Source: Dokdonella sp.
GTDB lineage: Bacteria; Pseudomonadota; Gammaproteobacteria; Xanthomonadales; Rhodanobacteraceae
Reading direction: 5' to 3'
NCBI RefSeq assembly: GCF_019634815.1
Contig: NZ_JAHCAP010000017.1
Coordinates: forward strand, 1-64,000
Length of the DNA: 64,000 nucleotides
Positions within the stretch are counted from its first letter, which is position 1; the number at the start of each line of letters is the position of its first letter. The notes beneath the pieces are model-generated. The model saw only the letters and a program-made list of their open reading frames with translations. It made no database searches and was not told the origin of the DNA. Position numbers and translations under genes: made by a program. Positions 28,892 to 40,199 of this stretch are shown here, one piece after another.

Positions 28892-30031
28892 TCAAGCCTC
28901 GCGCGCGTACGGCGAGTGTGCAAGCAGTTGTGCGCGTGAGTCTTCGAGTGCAAGCGCTTCGCGCTTGAGGGAATCGGCAATCGCGGCGCGAAAGCGCGTA
29001 TCGGCGATCCAGTGGAACGAGCGCGTGCGTTCCGGCAGGAAGCCGCGCGCGAGCTTGTGCTGACCGCCCGCTCCGGGTTCGAAGGTCTGCAAGCCGTGGC
29101 GCAGGCAGTATTCGATGCCTTGGTAATAGCAGGCTTCGAAATGCAGGCCTTCCACGTGTTCGCGCGCACCCCAGTAGCGGCCAAACAAGGTATCCGAGCT
29201 GCGCAGCATCAGTGCGCCTGCAATCAGTTCGCCCTCGCGCCGGCACAGCACGGCAACGACCTGGCGTGGCAGCGCGCGACCGAGATGCCGGAAGAATTCC
29301 AGTGTGAGTGCGGCGTGGTTGCCTTTTTCGTCGAAGGTAGCGAGATAGAACGCGTGCAGCGCCTGCCACTCCCGCAGGTTCAGTTCATCGCCATGACGCA
29401 CTTCGCAGTGCATGCCCGCATGCGCGAGTGCCGCGCGCTCGCTGCGGATGTTCTTGCGCTTCTTGTGCGAGAGTGCGGCGAGGAAATCGTCGAAATCGCG
29501 CCAGCCGTGGGCGTTGCGCCAGTGGAATTGCAGGTCGCCGCGCGGAAGCCAATCGGTGTTCGCGAATGCAGAGGCATCATCCGCGCTGGCGAAATTCAGG
29601 TGTGCCGAGGACAGGTGCAGGCGCCGCGATTGGGCAACGATCGCCTCGATCAGCAAGGCACGCAGATGCACCGCGTCATCACCGGCGCCAACCAGCAGAC
29701 GAACACCGCTCACCGGTGACCAGGGCACGCCGCACAGGAGCTTGGGGTAGTAGTCGAGCCCGTGCCTGGCATAGGCATCGGCCCAGGCCCAGTCGTAGAC
29801 GAATTCGCCATGCGAGTGCGCCTTGAGATAGAGCGGCGCGGCGGCGATCAGCAGCGCACCGTCGTATATCCCCAGATGATGCGCCTGCCAACCGCTGTCA
29901 GGGTCGATGCAACCGTGCTCCTCGAGACCGGCGAGGAAGGCGTGTGCAAGAAACGGATTGTCGTCCGTGCGCAATGCGTCCCACTGCGCAGCAGGGATGT
30001 CGCACAGCTGCGCGTGGAATCGAGCTTGCAT
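28892..30031 (-). CDS. GNAT/FemAB-like N-acyltransferase (peptidogalycan biosynthesis-like)
   Basis: The start is taken at the ATG at 30031 (MQARFHAQL), giving 379 residues; a longer version would run into trxB. The protein matches the DUF482/FemAB-like acyltransferase type. It has N-terminal DIPAAQWDAL and PFLAHAFLAGLEEHGC, a first GNAT-like half, KRKNIRSERAALA, and a second half with YQGIEYCLRHGLQTFEPGAGGQHKLARGF (only part quoted). That last motif is conserved in this family, whose precise substrate is not established. An acyl-CoA-dependent amino-group transfer is likely. The trxB stop lies just upstream on the same strand, so it is probably cotranscribed with trxB. Confidence 0.82.
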   Translation of the reverse strand: MQARFHAQLCDIPAAQWDALRTDDNPFLAHAFLAGLEEHGCIDPDSGWQAHHLGIYDGALLIAAAPLYLKAHSHGEFVYDWAWADAYARHGLDYYPKLLCGVPWSPVSGVRLLVGAGDDAVHLRALLIEAIVAQSRRLHLSSAHLNFASADDASAFANTDWLPRGDLQFHWRNAHGWRDFDDFLAALSHKKRKNIRSERAALAHAGMHCEVRHGDELNLREWQALHAFYLATFDEKGNHAALTLEFFRHLGRALPRQVVAVLCRREGELIAGALMLRSSDTLFGRYWGAREHVEGLHFEACYYQGIEYCLRHGLQTFEPGAGGQHKLARGFLPERTRSFHWIADTRFRAAIADSLKREALALEDSRAQLLAHSPYAREA

Positions 30032-30053
30032 GACGCCTGGCTGGCCGCGCGAC

Positions 30054-32312
<2,259 letters not shown>

Positions 32313-32355
32313 TCAATCAATGACTTGGTGCGGGCACTTCGGGTAGATTGTAGGA

Positions 32356-34680
32356 ATGGCTCGCACCCCCAAAGAGACAAAAGCCCCACCGTTGGACGAG
32401 CGCTGGTACCGGCGGCTGCGCGAGGCCGGCTTCCTCGTCCTGCTGCCGTTGGCGATCTACCTGTTTGCCTGTCTTGCCAGCTACGCGGCCGGCGACCCGG
32501 GCTGGTCGCATGCGGGCGATCCGACCCGGCCGATCCACAACTTCGGCGGCGCCTTCGGTGCCTGGCTCGCCGACCTCTCGTTCTATCTGCTCGGCGTGGT
32601 GTCCTACACCTTGCCGATCCTCTTGCTGGTGGTCGGCTACGTGGTCTTGCGTGGCGTCACCGAGCAGGAGCGCTCGCCGCTCGAACCGCTGCTGCGTCTG
32701 GTCGGCTTCGTCGCCTTCTTCGTCGCTGCGCCGGGTCTGGCCTGGCTGCAATCGGGTCATCCCAATCCGCTGCCGGCCGGACCGGGCGGGATCCTCGGCC
32801 AACTGGTCGGCAGCAGCCTGATGGGCAGCTTCGGGCCGCTCGGCGCCGGCCTGTTCCTGTTCGCGCTGGCGCTGATCGCGATCACGCTGGCCACCGGCTT
32901 GTCGTGGTTCGGGCTGATGGACGCGATCGGTCGGCTGCTGCTCACCGGTGGCAATCTCGCGGCAACGCGCTGGCGCAAGACCGAAGACTGGTCGAGCGCG
33001 CGCGAGGCGCGGGCCGAGCGTGAGGTGGTGCGCAAGGCCGAAACGGTCAAGCAGTCACGGCGAGATCCGATTCGCATCGAGCCCGTGATCGCGCCGATCG
33101 AAAAGAGCGAACGTGCGCACCGCGAGACGCAGATCCCCTTGTTTGCGGGCGCTTCCACCGATGGCGAGTTGCCGCCGCTGTCCCTGCTCGATGAGCCGCG
33201 CCAGCAGGTCAAGGGCTATTCCGAGGAAACGCTCGAAGCGCTCTCGCGTCAGGTCGAACTCAAACTCAAGGATTTCCGCATCGAGGCGCAGGTGGTCAGC
33301 GCGTTCCCGGGCCCGGTGATCACGCGCTTCGAGCTGCAGCCGGCACCGGGCATCAAGGGCAGCCAGATTTCCTCGCTCGACAAGGACATCGCGCGCGGCC
33401 TGTCGGTGACTGCGGTGCGCGTGGTCGACGTGATTCCGGGCAAGTCGGTGATCGGGCTGGAAATCCCCAACGCCAACCGCGAGATCGTCTATCTCTCCGA
33501 AATCCTGCGCTCGGACAAATACGACACCCTCAAGTCGCCGCTCGCGCTCGCGCTGGGCAAGGACATTGGCGGCAAGCCGGTGGTGGTCGATCTGGCCAAG
33601 ATGCCGCACTTGCTGGTTGCCGGCACCACCGGCTCGGGCAAGTCGGTCGCGGTCAATGCGATGGTGCTGTCGCTGCTCTACAAATCCAGCGCCAAGGACG
33701 TGCGCATGATCATGATCGACCCGAAGATGCTTGAGCTGTCGGTCTATCAGGGCATTCCGCACCTGCTCGCGCCGGTCGTCACCGACATGAAGGAAGCCGC
33801 CAATGCGCTGCGCTGGTGCGTGGCCGAGATGGAGCGGCGCTACAAGCTGATGTCGATGGTTGGCGTGCGCAACCTCGCCGGCTTCAACAAGAAGGTCAAG
33901 GACGCCGACGAGGCCGGCCAGCCCTTGCTCGATCCGCTGTTCCGCCCGGATGCCTCGCAACCCGAGCGCGTGGCCCAGCCGCTGCAGCCGCTGCCCTGCA
34001 TCGTCGTCATCATCGACGAATTCGCCGACATGATGATGATCGTCGGCAAGAAGGTCGAGGAACTCATCGCGCGTCTCGCGCAGAAGGCGCGCGCCGCCGG
34101 CGTGCACCTGATCCTCGCCACCCAGCGGCCTTCGGTCGATGTCATCACCGGCCTGATCAAGGCCAATATCCCCACCCGCATCGCCTTTCAGGTTTCATCC
34201 AAGATCGACTCGCGCACGATCCTCGACCAGAGCGGCGCCGAGACCCTGCTCGGTCATGGTGACATGCTGTATCTGCCGCCCGGCACGGCGATGCCCGAGC
34301 GCGTGCATGGCGCCTTCGTCGACGATCACGAAGTGCACAAGGTGGTGTCCTGGCTCAAGGAACAGGGTGAGCCTGATTACATAGACGGCGTTCTCGAAGA
34401 GGTCCAGCCGCTCGACAACGGCAAGATCATCGATGCCTCCGGCCTGCCACAGGACGCCAGCGAAGCCGAGGGCGACGAAGACAGCCAGCTCTATGACAAG
34501 GCCGTGGCGATCGTCACCCAGTCGCGGCGTGCCTCGATTTCGGGCGTGCAGCGCCATCTGCGCATCGGCTACAACCGCGCCGCGCGCCTGATCGAGCAGA
34601 TGGAGCGCGACGGCGTGGTCAGCGGGCCCGAGCACAACGGCAACCGCACCGTGCTCGCGCCGCCGCCACCGAAGGACTGA
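32356..34680 (+). CDS. ftsK: DNA translocase FtsK
   Basis: A 774-residue septal DNA pump. The N-terminus holds several membrane helices (about 25-200). A short charged linker comes next, then the alpha and beta motor domains with Walker A GTTGSGKS at 423-430 and Walker [14 protein letters not shown]. The C-terminal gamma winged helix ([20 protein letters not shown]) reads polar DNA motifs and contacts XerD. The linker is much shorter than in the enteric protein, as is usual for this order. It moves the chromosome termini apart during division and activates dimer resolution. A large repeat array separates it from lolA. Confidence 0.96.
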   Translation: MARTPKETKAPPLDERWYRRLREAGFLVLLPLAIYLFACLASYAAGDPGWSHAGDPTRPIHNFGGAFGAWLADLSFYLLGVVSYTLPILLLVVGYVVLRGVTEQERSPLEPLLRLVGFVAFFVAAPGLAWLQSGHPNPLPAGPGGILGQLVGSSLMGSFGPLGAGLFLFALALIAITLATGLSWFGLMDAIGRLLLTGGNLAATRWRKTEDWSSAREARAEREVVRKAETVKQSRRDPIRIEPVIAPIEKSERAHRETQIPLFAGASTDGELPPLSLLDEPRQQVKGYSEETLEALSRQVELKLKDFRIEAQVVSAFPGPVITRFELQPAPGIKGSQISSLDKDIARGLSVTAVRVVDVIPGKSVIGLEIPNANREIVYLSEILRSDKYDTLKSPLALALGKDIGGKPVVVDLAKMPHLLVAGTTGSGKSVAVNAMVLSLLYKSSAKDVRMIMIDPKMLELSVYQGIPHLLAPVVTDMKEAANALRWCVAEMERRYKLMSMVGVRNLAGFNKKVKDADEAGQPLLDPLFRPDASQPERVAQPLQPLPCIVVIIDEFADMMMIVGKKVEELIARLAQKARAAGVHLILATQRPSVDVITGLIKANIPTRIAFQVSSKIDSRTILDQSGAETLLGHGDMLYLPPGTAMPERVHGAFVDDHEVHKVVSWLKEQGEPDYIDGVLEEVQPLDNGKIIDASGLPQDASEAEGDEDSQLYDKAVAIVTQSRRASISGVQRHLRIGYNRAARLIEQMERDGVVSGPEHNGNRTVLAPPPPKD

Positions 34681-34689
34681 TCGCAGGAT

Positions 34690-35382
34690 CGGTCGCGCCT
34701 TTCGGCGCTCCCGCAACACCACACTGGTCGCGACTGCCGTCGCTCCTACAACGGTTTGGTCGCGCCTTCTGGCACCCCTGCATTGTTGCTCTTGTAGGAG
34801 CGACGGCAGTCGCGACCCGGCCGATCGGAATGCGTTTGCCGCGCATGCGGCCGCGCGTGTGGCGCGTTGGTCGCGCCTTCCGGCGCTCCTGCAACGTCTT
34901 GGTCGCGCATCTCGGCACCTTTGGGCTGTTGATTTTGTAGGAGCGACGGCAGTCGCGACCGGGCCGACTGGAATGCTTTGGCCGTGCCTTCCGGCGCGCG
35001 TGTGGCGTGTTGGTCGCGCCTTCCGGCGCTCCTGCAACGTCTTGGTCGCGCATTTCGGCACCTTTGGGCTGTTGATTTTGTAGGAGCGACGGCAGTCGCG
35101 ACCGGGCCGACTGGAATGCTTTGGCCGTGCCTTCCGGCGCGTGTGGGGCGTGTTGGTCGCGCCTTCCGGCGCTCCTACAACGTCTTGGTCGCGCATTCGG
35201 GCGCGCGTGTGGCGTGTTGGTCGCGCCTTCCGGCGCTCCTACAACGTCTTGGTCGCGCATTTCGGCACCTTTGGGCTGTTGATTTTGTAGGAGCGACGGC
35301 AGTCGCGACCGGGCCGACCGGGCCGACCGGGCCGACCGGGCCGACCGGGCCGACCGGGCCGACCGGGCCGATCGGGCCGACT
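34690..35382. repeat. Array of GTAG-headed palindromes with a 143-bp tandem unit
   Basis: The 822 bases between ftsK and lolA hold no credible gene. A 24-base palindrome starting GTAGGAGCGACGGCAGTCGC occurs at 34794, 34937, 35080 and 35287, and inverted at 34726-34749. A sister palindrome (GGTCGCGCCTTCCGGCGCTC, then CTGC or CTAC) occurs at 34869, 35012, 35155 and 35219, with a worn copy at 34691. The two alternate in a unit of about 143 bp that also contains TTTGGGCTGTTGATTTTG, with a partial 64-bp duplication at 35155/35219. The 120 bases from 35383 to lolA hold its likely promoter but no recognisable element. Confidence 0.9.
35311..35382. repeat. 9-bp microsatellite GGGCCGACC, eight units
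   Basis: Six perfect copies of GGGCCGACC (35311-35364) are followed by two single-base variants (GGGCCGATC and GGGCCGACT). In the other palindrome copies of this array, only one GGGCCGACT follows the same sequence, so this is a local expansion. In one forward frame it reads as a Gly-Pro-Thr collagen-like stretch, but that frame overlaps lolA and is not a gene. Confidence 0.92.
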
Positions 35383-35503
35383 GGACCTTTCAAGGCGGAA
35401 TTGCCGCAAGCTCCGAGCCAGCGCTTGCAATGCGCTGCCGCGCTGTCGCCATTCATCCGCGATGCGGATAATCGCCGCTCCACACCGACAGGCCATCCTC
35501 GTC

Positions 35504-36154
35504 ATGCGCGTTCTCGTTTCGCTGCTGGCTCTCTTCATCGCTGCCGGCGTACACGCCGCCGACTCCGCGCGTGCGCGCCTGGAAACTTTCTCGAAATCAC
35601 TGCAATCCATCAGCGGCCAGTTCGAGCAGAGCGTGACCGACGCCAGCGGCCACCGCGGCGACGAATCGCGCGGCACACTCGCCTTGCAGGCGCCACGCCA
35701 GTTCCGCTGGGAAACCACCGCGCCGTTCCAGCAGACCATCGTTGCCGACGGCGCGCATGTGTGGGTGTACGAGCCCGACCTCGAACAGGTTTCGGTGCGC
35801 AACCAGAGCATGGCCGAGGCGCACAGCCCACTGACCGTGCTCACCGACCTCACGCAACTCGACAGTCAGTTCAAGGCCAGCGACGCCGGCGAGCGCGATG
35901 GACTGCACTGGCTCAAGCTCGAACCGCGCGCGCAGGACGCCGAGTTCGCCTATGCCAAGCTCGGTTTCGACGGCGACACGCTGCAGCGCATGCGTTTTCA
36001 GGATCAACTCGGCAATCGCACCGACATCGTGTTTTCGGGCTGGACGCGCAATCCGAAACTTGCGGCCGGCACGTTCAAATTCGTGCCGCCCGAGGGCGTG
36101 GACGTGATCGGCGATTACAAGCCCGAAGCCGAAGTCCATCCGCTCGAGGATTGA
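35504..36154 (+). CDS. lolA: Outer-membrane lipoprotein carrier protein LolA
   Basis: The ATG at 35504 starts a clean signal peptide (MRVLVSLLALFIAAGVHA), giving 216 residues. The mature part is the LolA half-barrel, with LQSISGQFEQSVTD, SRGTLALQAPRQFRWETTAPFQQ (partly quoted) and DGAHVWVYEPDLEQVSVR. It ferries lipoproteins across the periplasm from the LolCDE complex to LolB. The several predicted lipoproteins in this window are candidate cargo. The gene order ftsK-lolA is common in this group. An in-frame start 42 bases upstream would spoil the signal peptide. Confidence 0.95.
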   Translation: MRVLVSLLALFIAAGVHAADSARARLETFSKSLQSISGQFEQSVTDASGHRGDESRGTLALQAPRQFRWETTAPFQQTIVADGAHVWVYEPDLEQVSVRNQSMAEAHSPLTVLTDLTQLDSQFKASDAGERDGLHWLKLEPRAQDAEFAYAKLGFDGDTLQRMRFQDQLGNRTDIVFSGWTRNPKLAAGTFKFVPPEGVDVIGDYKPEAEVHPLED

Positions 36155-36260
36155 AGCGCGGGTGACAGACGTCAGCAAGGATGCTTGACGGCCGCGACTG
36201 CCGCCAGGCACCGCCAGATTCGAACATGGCCCCACACCGAACGGTGGACGAGGAGGAGCC

Positions 36261-36428
36261 ATGCAAATCGAATCGACGAATGTTTCACCTGCGCTGCGTG
36301 AAACCCTTGAAAGATATCTTCCGTACGTGGCGGCAATCGCCATCGCGTGGCTGCTGGCGCGCGGCCTGAAGAAGTCGATCTGGAGCGCAATCGGCCTGTA
36401 CTGGGCGTGGCGCTTCATGCCCTGGTGA
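36261..36428 (+). CDS. 55-residue single-pass membrane protein
   Basis: A short gene with a strong ribosome binding site, AGGAGG at 36251-36256, four bases before its ATG. The product begins MQIESTNVSPALRETLERYL and carries one hydrophobic helix (YVAAIAIAWLLARGL), followed by KKSIW and an aromatic-rich end LYWAWRFMPW. The basic residues after the helix suggest the C-terminus lies in the cytosol. I do not recognise a family. It lies between lolA and a SnoaL-like gene on the same strand and is too short to be found by length filters. Confidence 0.7.
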   Translation: MQIESTNVSPALRETLERYLPYVAAIAIAWLLARGLKKSIWSAIGLYWAWRFMPW

Positions 36429-36533
36429 GGCTGACACGAGCACACGCGCGCAAGCTACGATGGCGGCAGGCGCGGCCTGCACGCACCCGACCGGGTGGAC
36501 GGCGCCGCGCAGGCAAGCCTGCAGAGGACGACG

Positions 36534-36950
36534 ATGCCAGCAGCTTCACCCACCACCGGCCTGATCGAGCGCTACTACGCCGCCTTCAACCGCGGCGACT
36601 GGCCGGCGATGCTCGACTGCCTTGCCGACGACGTCGCGCACGATCTCAATCAAGGCCCGCGCGAAACCGGACATGAGGCTTTCGCAGCCTTTCTTGCGCG
36701 CATGGATCGCTGCTATGCCGAGCAGTTGCAGGACATCGTCGTGTTTGCGTCTGCCGATGACTCGCGCGCGGCTGCCGAGTACGTCGTGCATGGCCGCTAC
36801 AAGTCCAGCGACGAGGGGCTGCCGCCCGCGCGTGGCCAGACCTACGTGCTGCCGGGTGGTGCGTTCTTCGAGATCCGCGCGGGTCGCATCGCGCGCGTGA
36901 GCAACTACTACAACCTGCAGGACTGGCTGCGCCAGGTTGGCGCTGGATGA
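36534..36950 (+). CDS. SnoaL-like / ketosteroid isomerase-related protein
   Basis: A 138-residue protein of the NTF2-like fold. The family hallmark is the opening LIERYYAAFNRGDWPAMLDCLADDVAHDLNQG (part quoted), then GHEAFAAFLARMDRCY and a late GGAFFEIRAGRIARVSNYYN, with strands forming a cone-shaped pocket. Many relatives are annotated as ketosteroid isomerase-related, but the catalytic role in this subgroup is unproven. The ATG at 36534 follows GAGGA; an earlier in-frame start lacks a binding site. The flavoprotein gene starts 80 bases later on the same strand. Confidence 0.82.
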   Translation: MPAASPTTGLIERYYAAFNRGDWPAMLDCLADDVAHDLNQGPRETGHEAFAAFLARMDRCYAEQLQDIVVFASADDSRAAAEYVVHGRYKSSDEGLPPARGQTYVLPGGAFFEIRAGRIARVSNYYNLQDWLRQVGAG

Positions 36951-37029
36951 GCGCCGCTGCGCCCTGGACTGCACGATCGGGTTCAGCCACCACCGGTCAT
37001 CGAGTCGCTTGCCCGAACCGCGACCGAAA

Positions 37030-38256
37030 ATGAACGCAAGGGTTCACATCATCGGCGGCGGCCCGGCCGGACTCATGGCCGCCGAAGCCGCGCGCGAAGC
37101 CGGTGCCGAGGTCGATCTCCACGACCGACTTGGCTCAGTCGGGCGCAAGCTCCTGATCGCCGGCAAGGGCGGGCTCAATCTCACCCATTCCGAACCCTTC
37201 GAGTGCTTCGTCACGCGCTATGGCGAACGCCGCGCGCAGATTGAGCCGTGGCTGCGCAAGTTCGACGCCGACATGCTGCGCGCCTGGGCCGCAGGCCTTG
37301 GCGTGGACACCTTCGTCGGCAGTTCTGGGCGGGTGTTCCCGCGCGATCTCAAGGCCGCGCCGCTGTTGCGCGCCTGGGTGCGCCGGCTGCGCGCGCAAGG
37401 CGTGCGCTTCCACGTCAACCAGCAATGGCGCGGCTGGAACGAGGACGGCACGCTCGCCTTCGCCACGCCCGCGGGTGACATCGACGTGCGCGCCGACGCC
37501 ACCGTGCTTGCACTCGGCGGCGCGAGTTGGCCGGTGCTCGGTTCGGACGGGCGCTGGCTGCCCGTGCTCGCTGCGCGCGGCATCGACATCGCACCGCTGC
37601 GCCCGAGCAACTGCGGCTTCGACATTCGCTGGAGCGCGCATTTTGCGCAGCGCCACGCGGGCGATCCGCTCAAGCCCGTGATCCTGCACTGGAGCGACCA
37701 CGCGGGCAGGGCGCAGCAACGGCAGGGCGAATGCGTGATCACGCAGTACGGGATCGAAGGCAGCCTGATCTATGCCTTCAGTGCCGTGTTGCGTGATGCG
37801 ATCGAAACACGCGGGCAGGCGCATATCACGCTCGACCTGCTGCCCGAGCGCAGGCTGGCCGACATCGAAGGTGCGCTGGCGCGTGCGCCGGGCAAACGCT
37901 CGCTCAGTGAACGCTGGCGGCGCAGCCTTGGCGTTGCGGGCGTCAAGGCGGGCCTGATGCGCGAAGTGCTCGCCACCGAGTCGCTCCACGATGCGGCCAC
38001 GGTCGCGCGCACGCTCAAGGCCTTGCCCCTGAGCCTGCTGCGTCCGCGTCCGATCGAAGAAGCGATCAGCAGCGCCGGCGGTGTGCGCCTGGACATGCTC
38101 GATGAGGGATTGATGCTGCGCCAGCTGCCCGGCGTATTCTGCGCCGGTGAAATGCTCGACTGGGAAGCCCCGACCGGCGGCTACCTGCTCAACGCCTGCC
38201 TTGCCAGTGGGCGCCTGGCCGGGGATGCGGCAGCGCGCTGGCGGGGCGGCGCGTGA
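37030..38256 (+). CDS. HI0933/YhiN-family flavoprotein (TIGR03862-like)
   Basis: A 408-residue FAD-binding protein. The N-terminal Rossmann motif is VHIIGGGPAGLMAAEAAREAGAEV (partly quoted), then GRKLLIAGKGGLNLTHSEP, which is highly typical of the HI0933/BaiN-like family. The C-terminal FAD motif is GVFCAGEMLDWEAPTGGYLLNACLASGR (partly quoted). The family is widespread; some members reduce unsaturated bile acids, but for this subgroup the reaction is unknown. The ATG at 37030 directly precedes the Rossmann strand. Confidence 0.88.
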   Translation: MNARVHIIGGGPAGLMAAEAAREAGAEVDLHDRLGSVGRKLLIAGKGGLNLTHSEPFECFVTRYGERRAQIEPWLRKFDADMLRAWAAGLGVDTFVGSSGRVFPRDLKAAPLLRAWVRRLRAQGVRFHVNQQWRGWNEDGTLAFATPAGDIDVRADATVLALGGASWPVLGSDGRWLPVLAARGIDIAPLRPSNCGFDIRWSAHFAQRHAGDPLKPVILHWSDHAGRAQQRQGECVITQYGIEGSLIYAFSAVLRDAIETRGQAHITLDLLPERRLADIEGALARAPGKRSLSERWRRSLGVAGVKAGLMREVLATESLHDAATVARTLKALPLSLLRPRPIEEAISSAGGVRLDMLDEGLMLRQLPGVFCAGEMLDWEAPTGGYLLNACLASGRLAGDAAARWRGGA

Positions 38257-38318
38257 GCGCGGCTCTGCTACGCTCGCGGTCGGATCGAATCGGTTGAATC
38301 TGGACGAGGATCGGCAGC

Positions 38319-39224
38319 ATGGCTATTGGCAGCAAGTGGGGCAGCAGTGGTGAACGCCCCGAACGCTTTTTCGGTACCGGCATCAAGCTCGCGCTCGTCG
38401 CGGCAGCAGTGCTGATCATCTATTCGGTACGACCCTTCACCCAGGTGCCGGTGGGCACGCAAGGCGTGCTGCTCACTTTCGGCCGTGCTTCGCCGACGCC
38501 GTTGTCGCCGGGCCTGCAATGGCGCTGGCCCATCGCCCAGCAGATCGTGCTGGTGCCGGTGACGATCCAGCGCAGCGAAACCAGCGGCAGCGAATCGGCT
38601 TCAAGCGACCTGCAGCGCGTCAACACCAAGGTCGTGCTCAACTACCACATCGACCCGGCGCGCGTGGTCGAAGTGTTCAGCACGGTCGGCAACGTGAGCG
38701 AAGTCGAACACACCATCGTCGACCCGGCCGTGCAGGAAGCGATGAAGGCCACCACCGCGCGCTACACTGCCGAGCAGCTCATCACCAAGCGCGCCGTGGT
38801 CGCCAGCGAGATGCATGCCGCACTCAACGAACGCTTCGCCCGGCATGGCCTGGTGATCGACGAGTTCTCGATCACCCAGTTCCACTTTTCGCCCAGCTAC
38901 GACGCCGCGATCGAGGCCAAGACCGTCGCCGAGCAGCAGGTACTCACCGAGCAGCGCAACCTGCAGCGCATCGAGGTCGAGGCCCAGCAGAAGGTCACGC
39001 GCGCCAAGGCCGATGCCGACGCGATGGAAATCAACGCCAAGGCGCAGGCCGAAGCCCTGCGCGTGCAGCGCGAGCAGGTATCCAGGGAACTGATCGAGCT
39101 GCGCCGCGTGGAAGCCACCCTGCGCGCGATCGAAAAGTGGGACGGCCACCTGCCCAACGTCACCGGCGGCGCCACGCCGTTCATCGATGTCGGCCAGGCA
39201 CAAGGCGCCGCGCCGGCCCGTTGA
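38319..39224 (+). CDS. Prohibitin-like SPFH domain membrane protein
   Basis: A 301-residue protein with one N-terminal transmembrane helix (IKLALVAAAVLIIYSV) and an SPFH/prohibitin domain (FTQVPVGTQGVLLTFGR through the FSITQFHFSPSYDAAIEAK motif). A long charged coiled coil follows (EAQQKVTRAKADADAMEINA). SPFH proteins assemble into large membrane rings that hold proteases or organise domains. The sequence is closer to prohibitins than to HflC, and no HflK partner is next to it. It is the last gene before a repeat-filled gap. Confidence 0.88.
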   Translation: MAIGSKWGSSGERPERFFGTGIKLALVAAAVLIIYSVRPFTQVPVGTQGVLLTFGRASPTPLSPGLQWRWPIAQQIVLVPVTIQRSETSGSESASSDLQRVNTKVVLNYHIDPARVVEVFSTVGNVSEVEHTIVDPAVQEAMKATTARYTAEQLITKRAVVASEMHAALNERFARHGLVIDEFSITQFHFSPSYDAAIEAKTVAEQQVLTEQRNLQRIEVEAQQKVTRAKADADAMEINAKAQAEALRVQREQVSRELIELRRVEATLRAIEKWDGHLPNVTGGATPFIDVGQAQGAAPAR

Positions 39225-39264
39225 TGCGCCGCGTGCCAGCGTCCGCAAAAGCCGCCGTGCTCTT

Positions 39265-39990
39265 GTAGAGCCGAGCTCGCTCGGCTCGTGACGCGCTCTT
39301 GTGTAGGAGGGCCGGAAGGCCCGACCGGAGCATCGCACGCCATCGTGGCGTTTGGTGGTGGTGACATGGGCGCCATCATCGCTTGGCGGAAGATCGGTCG
39401 CGACTGCCGTCGCTCCTACATGGCGCGAACATCGTTGCCGCACGGCATTGGCACACGGCGACGAAACGATTGATCGGGTAGGAGGACCGGCAGGCCCGAC
39501 CAGACGCCCGGGAGCGGAGCAAGCTCCGCTCTACGAAGGTGGCGTTTGTCGATGCGTGTGTGCTCGGTTTTGTCGATGCGTGTGTGCTTGGCGCGCGGCG
39601 CTCTTGTAGAGCCGAGCTTGCTCGGCTCGGGCCGCGAAAGAACAAGGGCAGCGGAGCAAGCTCCGCTCTACGGGGCACGTCTTGTAGAGCCGAGCTCGCT
39701 CGGCTCGTGACGCTCGAGCGCGCTCGGCCTGGTTCGCGCGCTTGTGCAGGAGGGCCGGCAGGCCCGACCAGACGCCCGGGAGCGGAGCAAGCTCCGCTCT
39801 ACGAAGGTGGCGTTTGTCGATACGTGTGTGCTTGGTGCGTTGCGCTCTCGTAGAGCCGAGCTCGCTCGGCTCGGGTCGCGAAAGAACAAGGGCAGCGGAG
39901 CAAGCTCCGCTCTACGGGGCACGTCTTGTAGAGCCGAGCTCGCTCGGCTCGTGACGTTCGAGCGCGCTCGGCCTGGTTCGCGCGCTTGTG
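39265..39990. repeat. Array of three GTAG-headed palindrome families with a 244/268-bp tandem duplication
   Basis: The 975 bases between the prohibitin-like gene and the GNAT gene carry no credible gene. GTAGAGCCGAGC(T/C)-type palindromes occur at 39265, 39606, 39684, 39850 and 39928. GTAGGAGGGCCGGAAGGCCC-type occur at 39303, 39478 and 39746. The inverted GTAGAGCGGAGCTTGCTCCG type occurs at 39511, 39648, 39779 and 39892. One copy of the GTAGGAGCGACGG type, inverted, is at 39396. The stretch 39478-39745 is duplicated as 39746-39990; the first copy is 24 bases longer owing to an internal TGTGTGCTCGGTTTTGTCGA-type repeat. Positions 39991-40199 show no repeat and presumably hold the GNAT promoter. 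Confidence 0.9.
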
Positions 39991-40199
39991 CGCCGCCGGT
40001 GTGAAGGCATGCTCGAAAAAGTATCGGAGTCCATCACGGCCCCTGTGTAATCCGTGCGGTCGGGCGAGGGCGCCGCGGACGTGACCGCGCCGTTTCGCCA
40101 TCGCTGCGTCGGCGAAGATACACCGAGGTGGTCTCGAATCGTGCGACAGCGCCCGGGACTGCGCTATGGTCGCCGTTGATGTTGTTTCTGATTGTGCCC

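Noticed and set aside
34690..35382. Possible CRISPR or phage attachment region
   Set aside because: The repeat unit of about 143 bp and its internal hairpins fit palindromic intergenic elements. No integrase, tRNA or cas gene is nearby.
34978..36165. Frame with a collagen-like Gly-Pro-Thr stretch
   Set aside because: It arises from the palindrome array and the 9-bp microsatellite, then overlaps the whole of lolA in another frame. No start signal is present.
39265..39990. Possible CRISPR array
   Set aside because: The repeats are palindromes of several kinds at irregular spacing and the sequence between them is itself duplicated. There are no unique spacers of constant length and no cas genes.
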